From positions 34,176 through 98,175 of the forward strand of contig CAITZM010000116.1 of the NCBI GenBank assembly GCA_903896925.1: a stretch of DNA of 64,000 nt, written 5' to 3'. Each line of letters starts with the position of its first letter. Position 1 is the first letter of the stretch. Shown in pieces: positions 51,450 through 59,503 of this stretch. The notes beneath the pieces were generated by a model. That model had not been told where the DNA came from. It saw only the letters and a program-made list of their open reading frames with translations, and did no database searches. Source of the DNA: an uncultured Lentisphaerota bacterium. GTDB lineage: Bacteria; Verrucomicrobiota; Kiritimatiellia; CAIQIC01. Made by a program: the position numbers and the translations under genes.

Positions 51450-51724
51450 AGAAGATCACCCGTCGGTTCCTCGGTTTTGCCGCCCTGTGCGTTTTGGCGG
51501 CGGCTCAATCCGGCTGCACGATGTTCCACGCCAGCAGCCCAACGCTCACCGTGACGCGCGTGTCCGTTTTGCAGGACTTCTCGACGAAGAAAATTTCCTG
51601 CACGCTCGGCACCAATGGCGTGCCGACCTTCAGCGTCACCGGCATGGGCGATGAGGTCTCTCCGCAGACCTCAGCCATCGTCGGCGCCGCCGTCGAAGCC
51701 GCGGTCAAGGGGGCCAAGCCGTGA
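51446..51724 (+). CDS. Small phage lipoprotein
   Basis: A 92-residue protein with a lipoprotein signal (RRFLGFAALCVLAAAQSGC; Cys24) and a short mature part with Thr/Val-rich strands and an Ala-rich C-terminus. It overlaps the patatin and the following gene by 4 nt each. An outer-membrane spanin is possible given the position, but the mature part is not Pro-rich as in Rz1. Confidence 0.65.
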   Translation: MKKITRRFLGFAALCVLAAAQSGCTMFHASSPTLTVTRVSVLQDFSTKKISCTLGTNGVPTFSVTGMGDEVSPQTSAIVGAAVEAAVKGAKP

Positions 51725-52686
51725 GCATTTCCAGCCTTTGGCAGCAGCTGCTCGACTGGCTGCGTAAGCAGGCTCCAGCGCCGACCCCGGTGCCTGTTCC
51801 TGTGCCCACGCCAGCGCCTGCGCCGGCCCCTGTGCCCGTTCCCGCGCCGACTCCTGCCCCCAGTCCGTCCCCGACGCCTGCGCCCGCCACGGGGCTGGTG
51901 CGCTGCGCCATGTTCGTCGATGCCGCGGGCAGCCCCTACGGCGAGACGATCAATCTGGGCGTGACCAGTCCGCAGGGCTGGGCGGGATGCCACGGCAAGA
52001 GCTGGGAGAACGGCTATCGCGCCGACATCCTCCAGCGCCTGCAGGCGGCCGGTTCGCGCTGGCTGGCCTATATCGCCGACAAGGCCTATCGCGGCAACGT
52101 GGTCCTCGAACTCTGCCTCGCGGACCGCGTCCATCCCGACGTGCCCGGTAAGCACATGGTCCCGGACGAGGGCTGGTTCGAACGCTGCTCCGCGCGCGGC
52201 GTGGACTCGCACATCGTGTTCCTGCGCGACTCGCCCGACTCCGGCGTCGGCATCAACGAGCAGGCCGTGATCGACCTGGTGGATGCCTACACGGGCACGC
52301 GGTTCAAAGAGGTGATCTTCGGTACCGGCCTGGAAACCAAGCGCAACACCACGGCCGCGCAGGCTGCGCAGCTCGTCAAGTGGTTCCGCGCCCACACCAA
52401 GAGCCGCGTGCTCGTCGGCGATCAGTCTCCGGACTTCCTCCTGCAGGTGGCTGCTCTGTGCGATGCCGAGTTGTGGCTCGAACAGGCCACGCATCCCACG
52501 CAGCAGCCGCTCACGCTGGCCACGGCCCCGGCCTATCTCGCCAGCCTGCAGCGCTTGGCCGCCAAGGTCGGTCCGGGCAAGGTCTGGGCTGGCGAATGGT
52601 GGGCCAAGGCGAAGGCCGACCGGCAGGCCATCACGCGCCAGATCCTCGCCGCTGGCTACAACTGCGGCTGCGGAGATTTCACGTGA
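51721..52686 (+). CDS. Pro/Ala-rich-linker protein with C-terminal TIM-barrel-like domain
   Basis: A 321-residue protein starting at GTG. A short amphipathic helix (SISSLWQQLLDWLRKQ) precedes a ~40-residue linker of repeated P-x-P-x/PAPAP units, followed by a ~260-residue domain (LVRCAMFVDAAGSPYGETINLG; WLAYIADKAYRGNVVLELCLAD; VWAGEWWAKAKADRQAITRQI). The position after the lipoprotein suits an endolysin or host-surface enzyme, but catalytic residues are not certain. Known families not recognised. Confidence 0.55.
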   Translation: MSISSLWQQLLDWLRKQAPAPTPVPVPVPTPAPAPAPVPVPAPTPAPSPSPTPAPATGLVRCAMFVDAAGSPYGETINLGVTSPQGWAGCHGKSWENGYRADILQRLQAAGSRWLAYIADKAYRGNVVLELCLADRVHPDVPGKHMVPDEGWFERCSARGVDSHIVFLRDSPDSGVGINEQAVIDLVDAYTGTRFKEVIFGTGLETKRNTTAAQAAQLVKWFRAHTKSRVLVGDQSPDFLLQVAALCDAELWLEQATHPTQQPLTLATAPAYLASLQRLAAKVGPGKVWAGEWWAKAKADRQAITRQILAAGYNCGCGDFT

Positions 52687-52784
52687 GCCCCTTCCTCCGC
52701 GAGCTGCTAGCCGTCCTGCGCGTGTTCGCCGCGCAGGAGCAGCGCGAGGCTGCCCAGCGCGCGGCGCGCTTCGGAGGGCACTGA
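52683..52784 (+). CDS. Very small phage protein
   Basis: A 33-residue protein (GTG SPFLRELLAVLRVFAAQ...), a single amphipathic helix. Its start overlaps the previous stop (GTGA). It may only translate to couple the next gene. Not recognised. Confidence 0.4.
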   Translation: MSPFLRELLAVLRVFAAQEQREAAQRAARFGGH

Positions 52785-52786
52785 CC

Positions 52787-53035
52787 ATGGCCTTCGACAA
52801 CGTCATTCCCCACCTCGTCCACGCCGCGCGCATGCATCGGAGCAATGCGCTGGCGTGCCGCGACGCGGCCGAGGTCGAACGCTTCGAGTCGCTCGTGATG
52901 GAATATGACTTCGCCATCCGCGAACTTTCCCACGGCGAACTCTGCGCCGCCAGCGCCGAAGGCGTGCCGCTGGTACCCGCGCCGGCGCTTTCCATCCACC
53001 ATCCGCCCTCCACCACGCAACAGGTGCCATCATGA
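52787..53035 (+). CDS. Small hypothetical phage protein before the portal gene
   Basis: An 82-residue protein (MAFDNVIPHLVHAARMHRSNALACRD...), helical with an Ala/Pro-rich tail. GGAGGGCACTGACC precedes the ATG and its stop overlaps the portal start (ATGA). Not recognised. Confidence 0.6.
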   Translation: MAFDNVIPHLVHAARMHRSNALACRDAAEVERFESLVMEYDFAIRELSHGELCAASAEGVPLVPAPALSIHHPPSTTQQVPS

Positions 53036-54822
53036 TTTACGACTGGGCCGGCAGGCCGATCGAGAACCCCACCATCCAGCAGCTCCAGGAGCGGGCCGGC
53101 GAGCGCATGGTCCACTGGGAACCGGTGGACCGCTCCTACGCGGATGTCAGCCGCGGCCTCTCGCCGCGCGACCTGGATTCCATCCTGCTCGCCGCCAACA
53201 ACGGCGACACGCACGCGCAGCAGCACCTCTGCCTGGAGATCGAGGAAAAGGACTTCCAGGCGGCCGCCGCGCTCAACGTCCGCCGCGCCGCCGTCCAGGG
53301 CCTGCAGCACCATTGCGAGCCCCCGGAGGGCATGGAGGACGACGCCCAGGCCAAGGAGATCGCCACCGAGGCCGACCGCATGTTGCAAAAGATCAGCTCG
53401 GTCGAAACGCTCCAGCCCGGCGAGGTCAGCTTCGCCGACGAGGAAACTTTCACGGGCGCGCTCGGCGAAATGCTCGGCGCGCTGCTGGCCGGCTATCACT
53501 GCATGGAGATCCTCTGGCAGCCCGGCGGTGTCGGCATCAAGGGCTTCGCCAGCCTGCCGGTCCAGAACATCATCTTCCGCATGAGCCGCGAGCCGCTGAT
53601 CTGGAGCCGCTCCAACCCTACCGGCTTTCCGCTCGCCCCGTTCAAGTTCGTGTTCCACCGGCACAAGGCGCGCAGCGGCGATATGGCCCGCGGCGGCCTG
53701 ATCCGCCCGCTCGGCTGGCTGTTCTGCTTCGAGCGGATGGGCATGAAGAACCTGCTGCGCTTCACCGAGCGCTACGGCATGCCGTTCTTCCTGGCGCGGC
53801 TCGACGACAACTCGTGGAAGACCGAGCGCGGCGCCATCAGCCAACTCGTCCGCAACTTCGGCAGCGACGGTGGCGCCGTGCTCACCAAGGCCGTCGAGGC
53901 CGAGCTGCTCGAAAGCAACAACACGGGCGACCTGTTCTTCAAGCTGCTCGAATACTTCGGCGACTGGAAGACCAAGACCGTGCTCGGCCAGCTCGCCAGC
54001 AGCGCCAGCAGCGGCGGCCTGTCCGGCGGCGATGCGCAGAGCCAGGTGCGCGACGATATCCTCGCCAGCGATTGCCGCCAGCTGGCCGCCACCGTGCGCC
54101 GCGATATCCTGCGCCCGTGGGTCATGTGGAACTACGGCGAAGGCGCGCCGGTCCCGCAGTTCTGCCTGGAGGCCAAAAAGCAGCGCGATCTCACGGCCCT
54201 CTCTCAGGTGGTCCTCAACCTCAAGAACGCCGGCAAGACGGTCACCGACGAATATGTCGAGAACACCTTCGGCGTCGAGCTGGAAGAGGCCCCGGAGTCT
54301 CCTGAGCCCCTTGTGGGGCAGGTCCCCGACCCGGCGCACCCGGCCGCCTCTGCCGTGGATGGCGACGGTGGCGCGGCACCTGGCACCGGGGCCGTCACCG
54401 CGGCCAATAGCAAGGGCCAGACGGTTCCGGCCGCGCCCGATGCCCGCGCCTATGCCGACGCGATAGCCTTGCGCACCAAGCGCCAGGCGGCGGCCGCCGC
54501 CGCGCAGGCCGCGAATGACAAGGTGGCCAACGCCGCCCTGCAAAAGATCACCGGCGACGGCCAGCTGCAGGCCGAATGGCTCGGGCCGATCACGGAGGCG
54601 CTCGCCGAGGCACTGGCCGAAATGCCGGAGCCCAACCCGGATGGCAGCGCTCCCGCCGGCGCCGCCGAGCAATTCCAAAAACGCCTGGCAGCCCTGCTTA
54701 AGGGGATTCCCGGCCTGATGGACGAGATGGACACCACGCGCCTTGAGGCGGAGCTCTCCGGCGCCATGTTCGCCGGCGATGCGAATGGACGCGCCCAGTC
54801 CGCAGCCGCTCTGCACACATGA
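53032..54822 (+). CDS. Portal protein (DUF935, Mu gp29-like)
   Basis: A 596-residue protein with the DUF935 pattern: MIYDWAGRPIENPTIQQLQERAGERMVHWEPVD, LGALLAGYHCMEILW, GWLFCFERMGMKNLLRFTERYGMPFFLARLDD and VLNLKNAGKTVTDEYVENTFGVELEEAPE. It forms the dodecameric channel through which DNA enters the head. The C-terminal ~170 residues are Ala/Pro-rich and helical, longer than usual. Confidence 0.9.
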   Translation: MIYDWAGRPIENPTIQQLQERAGERMVHWEPVDRSYADVSRGLSPRDLDSILLAANNGDTHAQQHLCLEIEEKDFQAAAALNVRRAAVQGLQHHCEPPEGMEDDAQAKEIATEADRMLQKISSVETLQPGEVSFADEETFTGALGEMLGALLAGYHCMEILWQPGGVGIKGFASLPVQNIIFRMSREPLIWSRSNPTGFPLAPFKFVFHRHKARSGDMARGGLIRPLGWLFCFERMGMKNLLRFTERYGMPFFLARLDDNSWKTERGAISQLVRNFGSDGGAVLTKAVEAELLESNNTGDLFFKLLEYFGDWKTKTVLGQLASSASSGGLSGGDAQSQVRDDILASDCRQLAATVRRDILRPWVMWNYGEGAPVPQFCLEAKKQRDLTALSQVVLNLKNAGKTVTDEYVENTFGVELEEAPESPEPLVGQVPDPAHPAASAVDGDGGAAPGTGAVTAANSKGQTVPAAPDARAYADAIALRTKRQAAAAAAQAANDKVANAALQKITGDGQLQAEWLGPITEALAEALAEMPEPNPDGSAPAGAAEQFQKRLAALLKGIPGLMDEMDTTRLEAELSGAMFAGDANGRAQSAAALHT

Positions 54823-56315
54823 GCGACTTTGCCACAACGCCGTTGACCTTCAGCGCCGCGCAGGACTTCCTCGCGCAGAAGGTCGATCTGCCGACCGCGC
54901 TCGGATCGCTCGACCTCTCCCTCAAGCTGCCGGCGCGGATCCGCGCACAGGCGTTTTTCAGCGCCCGCGTGGCCTCCGCAAATATCCTGCAGGCCCTCCG
55001 CAAAGAGACGGAAGCGATCGCGCGGGGAGATTACAACTACGCCGAAGGCCGTTTGCGCCTCAAAAACTTTCTGTCCGCGCAGGGCTATGGCGTGCCTCCG
55101 GTCGGCGCCAAGGGCGAGCGCGATCTCCGGGATCTGGCCAGCACGCGCCGGCTGGATCTGATCCTGCGGCAAAACGTGGCCATGGCCCACGCGGTGGGGC
55201 AGCGCGAGGTGGCGGAGAACCCGGCGGTGATGGAGCTGCTGCCGTGCTACGAATACTCCACCGGCCCGAATCCGCGCCCGGAACATGCCGCCTTCGATGG
55301 GTTGGTGTTGCCCAAGGACGATCCCTTCTGGGCCACGCATTACCCGCCCTGGGATTTCAACTGTAACTGCCTGGCCTTGGACACGGCCGCCCAGCCCAAC
55401 GGCAAGAGCAGCGGCTTCAAGTCCGGCTCGCCGATGGAAGGCCATCTGGACCACCGCGGTATGCGCCAGCTCACGGGTAATCCGTCGGGCTTCGAGTTCG
55501 ACAGCAGGCCCTCTGGCGCCTTTGCCAAGCCTGATTTCTCCACGATCGAGGACGCCGATCTGCGCAGCCAGGTCGAGGACGCGTTCAAGCATAAGTTCTC
55601 CGGGTCGGCCCTGGCCGCGGTCAAGCAGGCGCCACCGCCGCAGCCCGTGGCGCCTCCTCCTGTCGCGTCGGCCACGACCTGGCAGCTTCCGGCGGCCCTG
55701 CAACATTTCGATCAGGCCACACCGCCCGCGGTGGCCGCGCTAACGGATGCCCCCCAATTTGTCGTCACGCACAGCCCCACCAAGGCCTATTACAGCCCCA
55801 GTGAAGGCGCGGTCCACCTGAATGCGAAGACCAGCACCTGGGCCGGAACCGTGGCGACCTATCACCACGAGGTGGGCCATCATCTGCATCATAAACTGGG
55901 CGTCGTCACGGGGCACGGCATGGATCCCAAGTTCCGGGATGCCATCCATGCCGACCTCAACACGATCACCGGCCTGAAGTTCGGCGCCTTCAAATTCTCC
56001 GACCTGAAGATCAAACAAAAGCAATGGGCCATTTCCCAGGAGGCCTCCAAGGCGGTCGGCGTCGAGGCGGCCTTTAACTCCGGTGATAATCTAGCCCGGC
56101 AGCGGGTGCTCTTCGCCTTCGACACCATCGGAGGCATGACGGCTGGCGCCTATGGTTTCGGCCACGCGAAATCCTATTACGAGCGGCCTTTCACCGGGGC
56201 CAAGGAAGTCTTTGCCAACTGCGCAACGGCGGCCATCCTGGGCTGGAGCGAGTTCAAATTGTACTTTCCGAACGCCATGCACTATGTTGAACAAAAGCTG
56301 GGGCTGACACCATGA
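54819..56315 (+). CDS. MuF-type head morphogenesis protein with C-terminal HExxH metallopeptidase-like domain
   Basis: A 498-residue protein. Residues ~1-185 form the MuF/SPP1 gp7-like minor head domain, ending in the Cys-containing signature WATHYPPWDFNCNCLAL. A Pro-rich linker follows (~271-282, APPPQPVAPPP). Residues ~310-498 contain YHHEVGHHLHH with the zinc-binding HExxH motif (His350, Glu351, His354) and further His and Asp residues. In temperate phages, MuF proteins with variable C-terminal toxin domains form a recognised polymorphic-toxin class. A zincin-like toxin or effector delivered with phage DNA is my inference. A small acidic gene follows with ATGA overlap. Confidence 0.8.
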   Translation: MSDFATTPLTFSAAQDFLAQKVDLPTALGSLDLSLKLPARIRAQAFFSARVASANILQALRKETEAIARGDYNYAEGRLRLKNFLSAQGYGVPPVGAKGERDLRDLASTRRLDLILRQNVAMAHAVGQREVAENPAVMELLPCYEYSTGPNPRPEHAAFDGLVLPKDDPFWATHYPPWDFNCNCLALDTAAQPNGKSSGFKSGSPMEGHLDHRGMRQLTGNPSGFEFDSRPSGAFAKPDFSTIEDADLRSQVEDAFKHKFSGSALAAVKQAPPPQPVAPPPVASATTWQLPAALQHFDQATPPAVAALTDAPQFVVTHSPTKAYYSPSEGAVHLNAKTSTWAGTVATYHHEVGHHLHHKLGVVTGHGMDPKFRDAIHADLNTITGLKFGAFKFSDLKIKQKQWAISQEASKAVGVEAAFNSGDNLARQRVLFAFDTIGGMTAGAYGFGHAKSYYERPFTGAKEVFANCATAAILGWSEFKLYFPNAMHYVEQKLGLTP

Positions 56316-56488
56316 ACGAGCAGATAAAAAAGTTCGAGCGGCTCTTCGCTGAATACACCGCGCGCTTTGGCGTTGAGCCCGAGTGGAACCTGGCGCCTAT
56401 CGAGCAGCAGCTTTCCGATATGGAAGAGGCCCTCCGCCTGGGCCGCCCCATTCCCGAGGATGAGCTGCCGGCCGACGCAGAGGTCTGA
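56312..56488 (+). CDS. Small acidic protein following the MuF gene (candidate immunity protein)
   Basis: A 58-residue acidic protein (MNEQIKKFERLFAEYTARFG...) with a mostly helical forecast and an acidic C-terminus (PEDELPADAEV). It is translationally coupled to the MuF protein through ATGA and is the last gene of its operon. Small acidic genes just behind polymorphic toxin genes often encode the inhibitor; here that function is only inferred. Confidence 0.6.
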   Translation: MNEQIKKFERLFAEYTARFGVEPEWNLAPIEQQLSDMEEALRLGRPIPEDELPADAEV

Positions 56489-56516
56489 CCGCGCCAGCCA
56501 GCCTCGCCACGGCTGT

Positions 56517-56574
56517 TTCCAAGCCTTGGAAAACTCCGGCCCTCCGTGTCCCACCCTTGGAAATTATTTTCCAA
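56517..56574. repeat. Palindrome pair before late promoter copy 4
   Basis: TTCCAAGCCTTGGAA (56517-56531) is a near-perfect dyad. After 25 bp follows a perfect inverted repeat TTGGAAA-TTAT-TTTCCAA (56557-56574). The pair resembles the chromosomal one at 9260-9303. It sits between the end of one late operon and the promoter box of the next, so it may stop transcription or isolate the promoter. Confidence 0.55.
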
Positions 56575-56577
56575 AAA

Positions 56578-56610
56578 CCGCCGAATGAATTTGCCTTGAC
56601 CTGCTAAAGT
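56578..56610 (+). promoter_or_regulatory. Late-type promoter box, copy 4 (rightward)
   Basis: CCGCCGAATGA (56578-56588) is followed after 16 bp by TAAAGT (56605-56610) preceded by TGC. Transcription would start close to the GTG at 56618, leaving almost no leader, so the protease may be translated from a leaderless mRNA or from the internal ATG at 56648. Confidence 0.7.
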
Positions 56611-56617
56611 TTCGCTC

Positions 56618-57799
56618 GTGAAATTCGGCCCCGGCAAAATTGAAGTCATGATCTGTGGCGCGGACAGCGCCGCGGTCCGCCGCGACGCCGCCGGCATCGT
56701 CTCCGCCTTTCGCCTGCTCAAGCCCGGCAAGAACTCCCTCACCATCGATGGCCAGACCGTCGAGGGCGACGTCGCCGCGGGCGATATCCAGGCGATCCTC
56801 GATTACGCCGCGCTCAAGAACGAACTGATCCCCGTGGATTGCGAGCACCTGCTGTTCCTGCTCGCGCAGGCGTCCGGCGTCGACGAGGGCGAGCTGCTCA
56901 AGACCGAGCCCGCGCTCGGCGAGAAAGCCTGTGTCGGAGCTGTGGCGCTCCGGGCCGAGAATGGCGAGATCTGGGCCGACTGCAAAAAGTGGACCGCGCG
57001 TGCCAAGGAATTGCTTACGACCGCGGCCGACAAGATGTATCTCTACTTCAGCCCCGTGATCCGCGGCCTCTCCGGCAAGAGCCCGTTGCGCATCACCTCC
57101 ATCGCCCTGACCAACAGCCCCGCTTATAACGACCAGGAAGCTCTCGCCGCCGCGGCGGAGTTCGGGTTCGGCGCCGCGCGCGCCCCTTTCGCCGTACCAG
57201 CAACCAACAACCAGGAGAAGCAAGTCGTGAAGGATCTGATTCTGAAACTCGCGGGCCTCGTCGGCCTCGACGCGGCCGCGTTCAGCGCCGAAGGCGCCAA
57301 CCTGCAGCCGCTGCTCACCGCGCTCAGCGGCAAGATCGAAACCCTTCAGGGCGATGCCAGCAAGTTCGTCGCCGGCATCAAGGATGCGATCGGGCTCAAG
57401 GATGGCCAGGGCCTCGACGTCGCCGCCGGTTTGATCGTCTCGCTCGCGGCCGCGCGCCAGAGCGACGCCTCCGCGCTCACCGACGCGCGCGCCAAGCTCA
57501 CCACGTTCGAAGGCGAGGCCAAGACGCGCCTCGTCACCGATCTCACCGCCGCCGGCAAGCTGACCGAGGCGATGAAGAAGAGCCCGTGGTTCACCGGCCT
57601 CGACTTCGCCGCGCTCAAGGCGTGGGGCGACTGCGCCCCCGTCGTTGTCCAGCCCGGCCGCGTGTCCGATGCCAGCGACTTCCGCCAGGCGCCCGCGGCC
57701 AACGTGATGACGCCCGCGCAGATTTCCGTGGCCCGCGCCTGTGGCGTGAAGCCCGAGGATGTCGCCAAGACCAACGGTCTCGTAATGCCGGCGGCCTGA
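56618..57799 (+). CDS. Head maturation protease and scaffold (Mu gpI-like)
   Basis: A 393-residue protein. The N-terminal ~190 residues contain the Mu-type phage protease blocks (SLTIDGQTVEGDVAAGDIQAILDYAALKNELIPVDCEH; MYLYFSPVIRGL; RITSIALTNSPAYND). The C-terminal part is helical and Ala/Leu-rich and should be the scaffold, as in Mu where scaffold Z is an in-frame internal product of gene I; a possible internal start lies near VKDLILKLAGL. The start codon could be GTG 56618 or ATG 56648. Confidence 0.85.
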   Translation: MKFGPGKIEVMICGADSAAVRRDAAGIVSAFRLLKPGKNSLTIDGQTVEGDVAAGDIQAILDYAALKNELIPVDCEHLLFLLAQASGVDEGELLKTEPALGEKACVGAVALRAENGEIWADCKKWTARAKELLTTAADKMYLYFSPVIRGLSGKSPLRITSIALTNSPAYNDQEALAAAAEFGFGAARAPFAVPATNNQEKQVVKDLILKLAGLVGLDAAAFSAEGANLQPLLTALSGKIETLQGDASKFVAGIKDAIGLKDGQGLDVAAGLIVSLAAARQSDASALTDARAKLTTFEGEAKTRLVTDLTAAGKLTEAMKKSPWFTGLDFAALKAWGDCAPVVVQPGRVSDASDFRQAPAANVMTPAQISVARACGVKPEDVAKTNGLVMPAA

Positions 57800-57839
57800 T
57801 CGACGAGTAGCAACAAGAACCGCAACAGAGGAAATGAAG

Positions 57840-58352
57840 ATGCAGAAGAAGATGATCCAGTTCGCGGCGGCAGCGGTGATGCTGCTCGTCGCCACGTTCG
57901 CGCTGGTCGGCACGTTCGCTCCGGCTCCCGCCGGCGCCGCGGCCGCGACGGCCGAGCTAAACACGCCGGCGCGCACGGGCGACCAGGTGGCGCTTGTGCA
58001 AGGCTCCAACCAGGTCTGGGCCGGCACCATCGTGGCCGTGGACACCAACGGCCTGGCCGTGCCTGCCTCCAACACCGCCGGCCTCAAGGTGGTCGGCCGC
58101 GCCAGCCGCAGCCAGAACAACACCGTGCTCAACTACGTCTCGACCCGCAAGCTGATGGTCGAGCGGGGCGTGTTTGCCTGGGGCAACGGCTCCAATGCCT
58201 TCACCCAGGCGCACATCATGGATGTGGCCTATGTGATGGACGACTCCAACGTCAGCACGACCAACCAGGGCACCCAGGCGATCTCCGCCGGTCGCATCGT
58301 GGACGTGGACACCAACAACGCGCTGGTCTGGGTCGACACCCGCGCCCGCTGA
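57840..58352 (+). CDS. Head decoration-like protein with N-terminal hydrophobic signal
   Basis: A 170-residue protein. I prefer the ATG at 57840, which is 9 bp from AGAGGA, over that at 57834. The N-terminus MQKKMIQFAAAAVMLLVATFALVGTFAPAPAGA looks like a signal peptide. The rest is a beta-rich decoration/cement fold (DQVALVQGSNQVWAGTIVAVDTNGLAVPASNTAGLKVVGRASRSQ; HIMDVAYVMDDSNVSTT) of the DUF2190 type, located between protease and capsid genes. An export signal on a head protein is unusual. Confidence 0.7.
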   Translation: MQKKMIQFAAAAVMLLVATFALVGTFAPAPAGAAAATAELNTPARTGDQVALVQGSNQVWAGTIVAVDTNGLAVPASNTAGLKVVGRASRSQNNTVLNYVSTRKLMVERGVFAWGNGSNAFTQAHIMDVAYVMDDSNVSTTNQGTQAISAGRIVDVDTNNALVWVDTRAR

Positions 58353-58398
58353 AGCTTGATCGAAACCGCAACGTAACCTTTACCAAGGAAAAAAGACC

Positions 58399-59337
58399 AT
58401 GGATATCACCGCAGAAAATCTGAGCGCGCTGTTCAACACCTACAACACCGCGTTCTCCGCCGGCATGCAGCGCGGCCCGGACATCCCGGCCGAGCTCGCC
58501 ACCGAGTACCTCAAGTTCGCTGAGCTGGCGATGGCCGTGCCCTCCACCGGCGAGAGCACCATCCATGCCTGGCTCAACCAGATCCCCGGCTTCCGCGAAT
58601 GGGTCGGCGACCGGCAGAAGAAAGCCATCGGCGACGGCGCCCTCACGGTCATCAATGCGGACTTCGAAGACACGGTCGCCGTGCCCCGCAACAAGATCCT
58701 CGACGACCAGTACGGCCTCTTCACTCCCCTGATGACCTCCATGGGCATCGAGGGTGGCGACGAGACGCTCTGGCTCGAGCGGGCGATTGACGCCATGCTC
58801 GCCAACGGCAAGTGGGCCGATGGCACGGCCTTCTTCGCGGCGGCGCGCAAGTACGGCAAGAGCACGATCAAAAACTACGTCACCGACGCGCTCAGCGACA
58901 CCTCGCTGGCCGCGGCGATCGCGACGATGATGAGCTACAACGGCCCCGAGGGCCTGCCCCTCAAGGTGGCGCCGGTGTACCTGGTCGTCGGTCCCAACCA
59001 GCGCGACAACGCCTGGAGCCTGGTGAAGAACTCGCTGAAGGTCGCCAAGGCCGTCAGCGGCGACACCGCCGGCGCCGCGATCGAGAACCCGCTCAAGGGC
59101 CGCGCGCTGCTGCGCGTCCACCCGCGGATCACGGGCAACCAGTGGTTCCTGCTCGGCACCAAGAGCGGGATCAAGCCCGTCGCCGTCCAGAAGCGCCAGG
59201 AGGCCAAGTTGACCGCGTTGGCCAACCCGACCGACCCGAACGTCTTCTTCAACAAGGAATTCATCTACGGCGCGGACGCGCGCGGCGAGGCCTTCCTCAC
59301 GCTGCCGCATCTCGCCTACGGTGGCTTCGCGACCTGA
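58399..59337 (+). CDS. Major head protein (Mu gpT-like)
   Basis: A 312-residue capsid protein with the gpT pattern: MDITAENLSALFNTYNTAFSAGMQ, FREWVGDRQKKAI, FEDTVAVPRNKILDDQYGLFTPLMTSMG, LKVAPVYLVVGPNQRDNAW and NQWFLLGTKSGIKPVAVQKRQEAKL. Length is as in Mu gpT (~305). AAGGAAAAAAGACC precedes the ATG. A strong hairpin follows the stop. Confidence 0.93.
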   Translation: MDITAENLSALFNTYNTAFSAGMQRGPDIPAELATEYLKFAELAMAVPSTGESTIHAWLNQIPGFREWVGDRQKKAIGDGALTVINADFEDTVAVPRNKILDDQYGLFTPLMTSMGIEGGDETLWLERAIDAMLANGKWADGTAFFAAARKYGKSTIKNYVTDALSDTSLAAAIATMMSYNGPEGLPLKVAPVYLVVGPNQRDNAWSLVKNSLKVAKAVSGDTAGAAIENPLKGRALLRVHPRITGNQWFLLGTKSGIKPVAVQKRQEAKLTALANPTDPNVFFNKEFIYGADARGEAFLTLPHLAYGGFAT

Positions 59338-59353
59338 TTCATGTGCCGCCCCA

Positions 59354-59391
59354 CCGGGCGGCGGGGGTTACTCCTTTACCCCGCCGCCCGG
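59354..59391 (+). terminator. Strong hairpin after the major head gene
   Basis: CCGGGCGGCGGGG (59354-59366) pairs perfectly with CCCCGCCGCCCGG (59379-59391), 13 bp, with a 12-nt loop, followed by TTCTT. This suits partial termination after the highly expressed capsid gene. The ~110 bp after it contain GGAAATCGTCAATCGGAAATT repeats of the kind also seen in chromosomal spacers (13845-13865). Confidence 0.75.
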
Positions 59392-59503
59392 TTCTTCCGA
59401 AGTAGTGCAGATTGAAAATTGCCGAGTGCCGATTTGTGGAAGTGAAACTTAAAATTGCAGTGCCGCAAATCGTCAGCCGGAAATCGTCAATCGGAAATTA
59501 ACC

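Noticed and set aside
51505..54837. 1110-codon leftward open frame opposite the lipoprotein to portal genes
   Set aside because: It crosses several well-supported overlapping rightward genes and shows only biased low-complexity composition.
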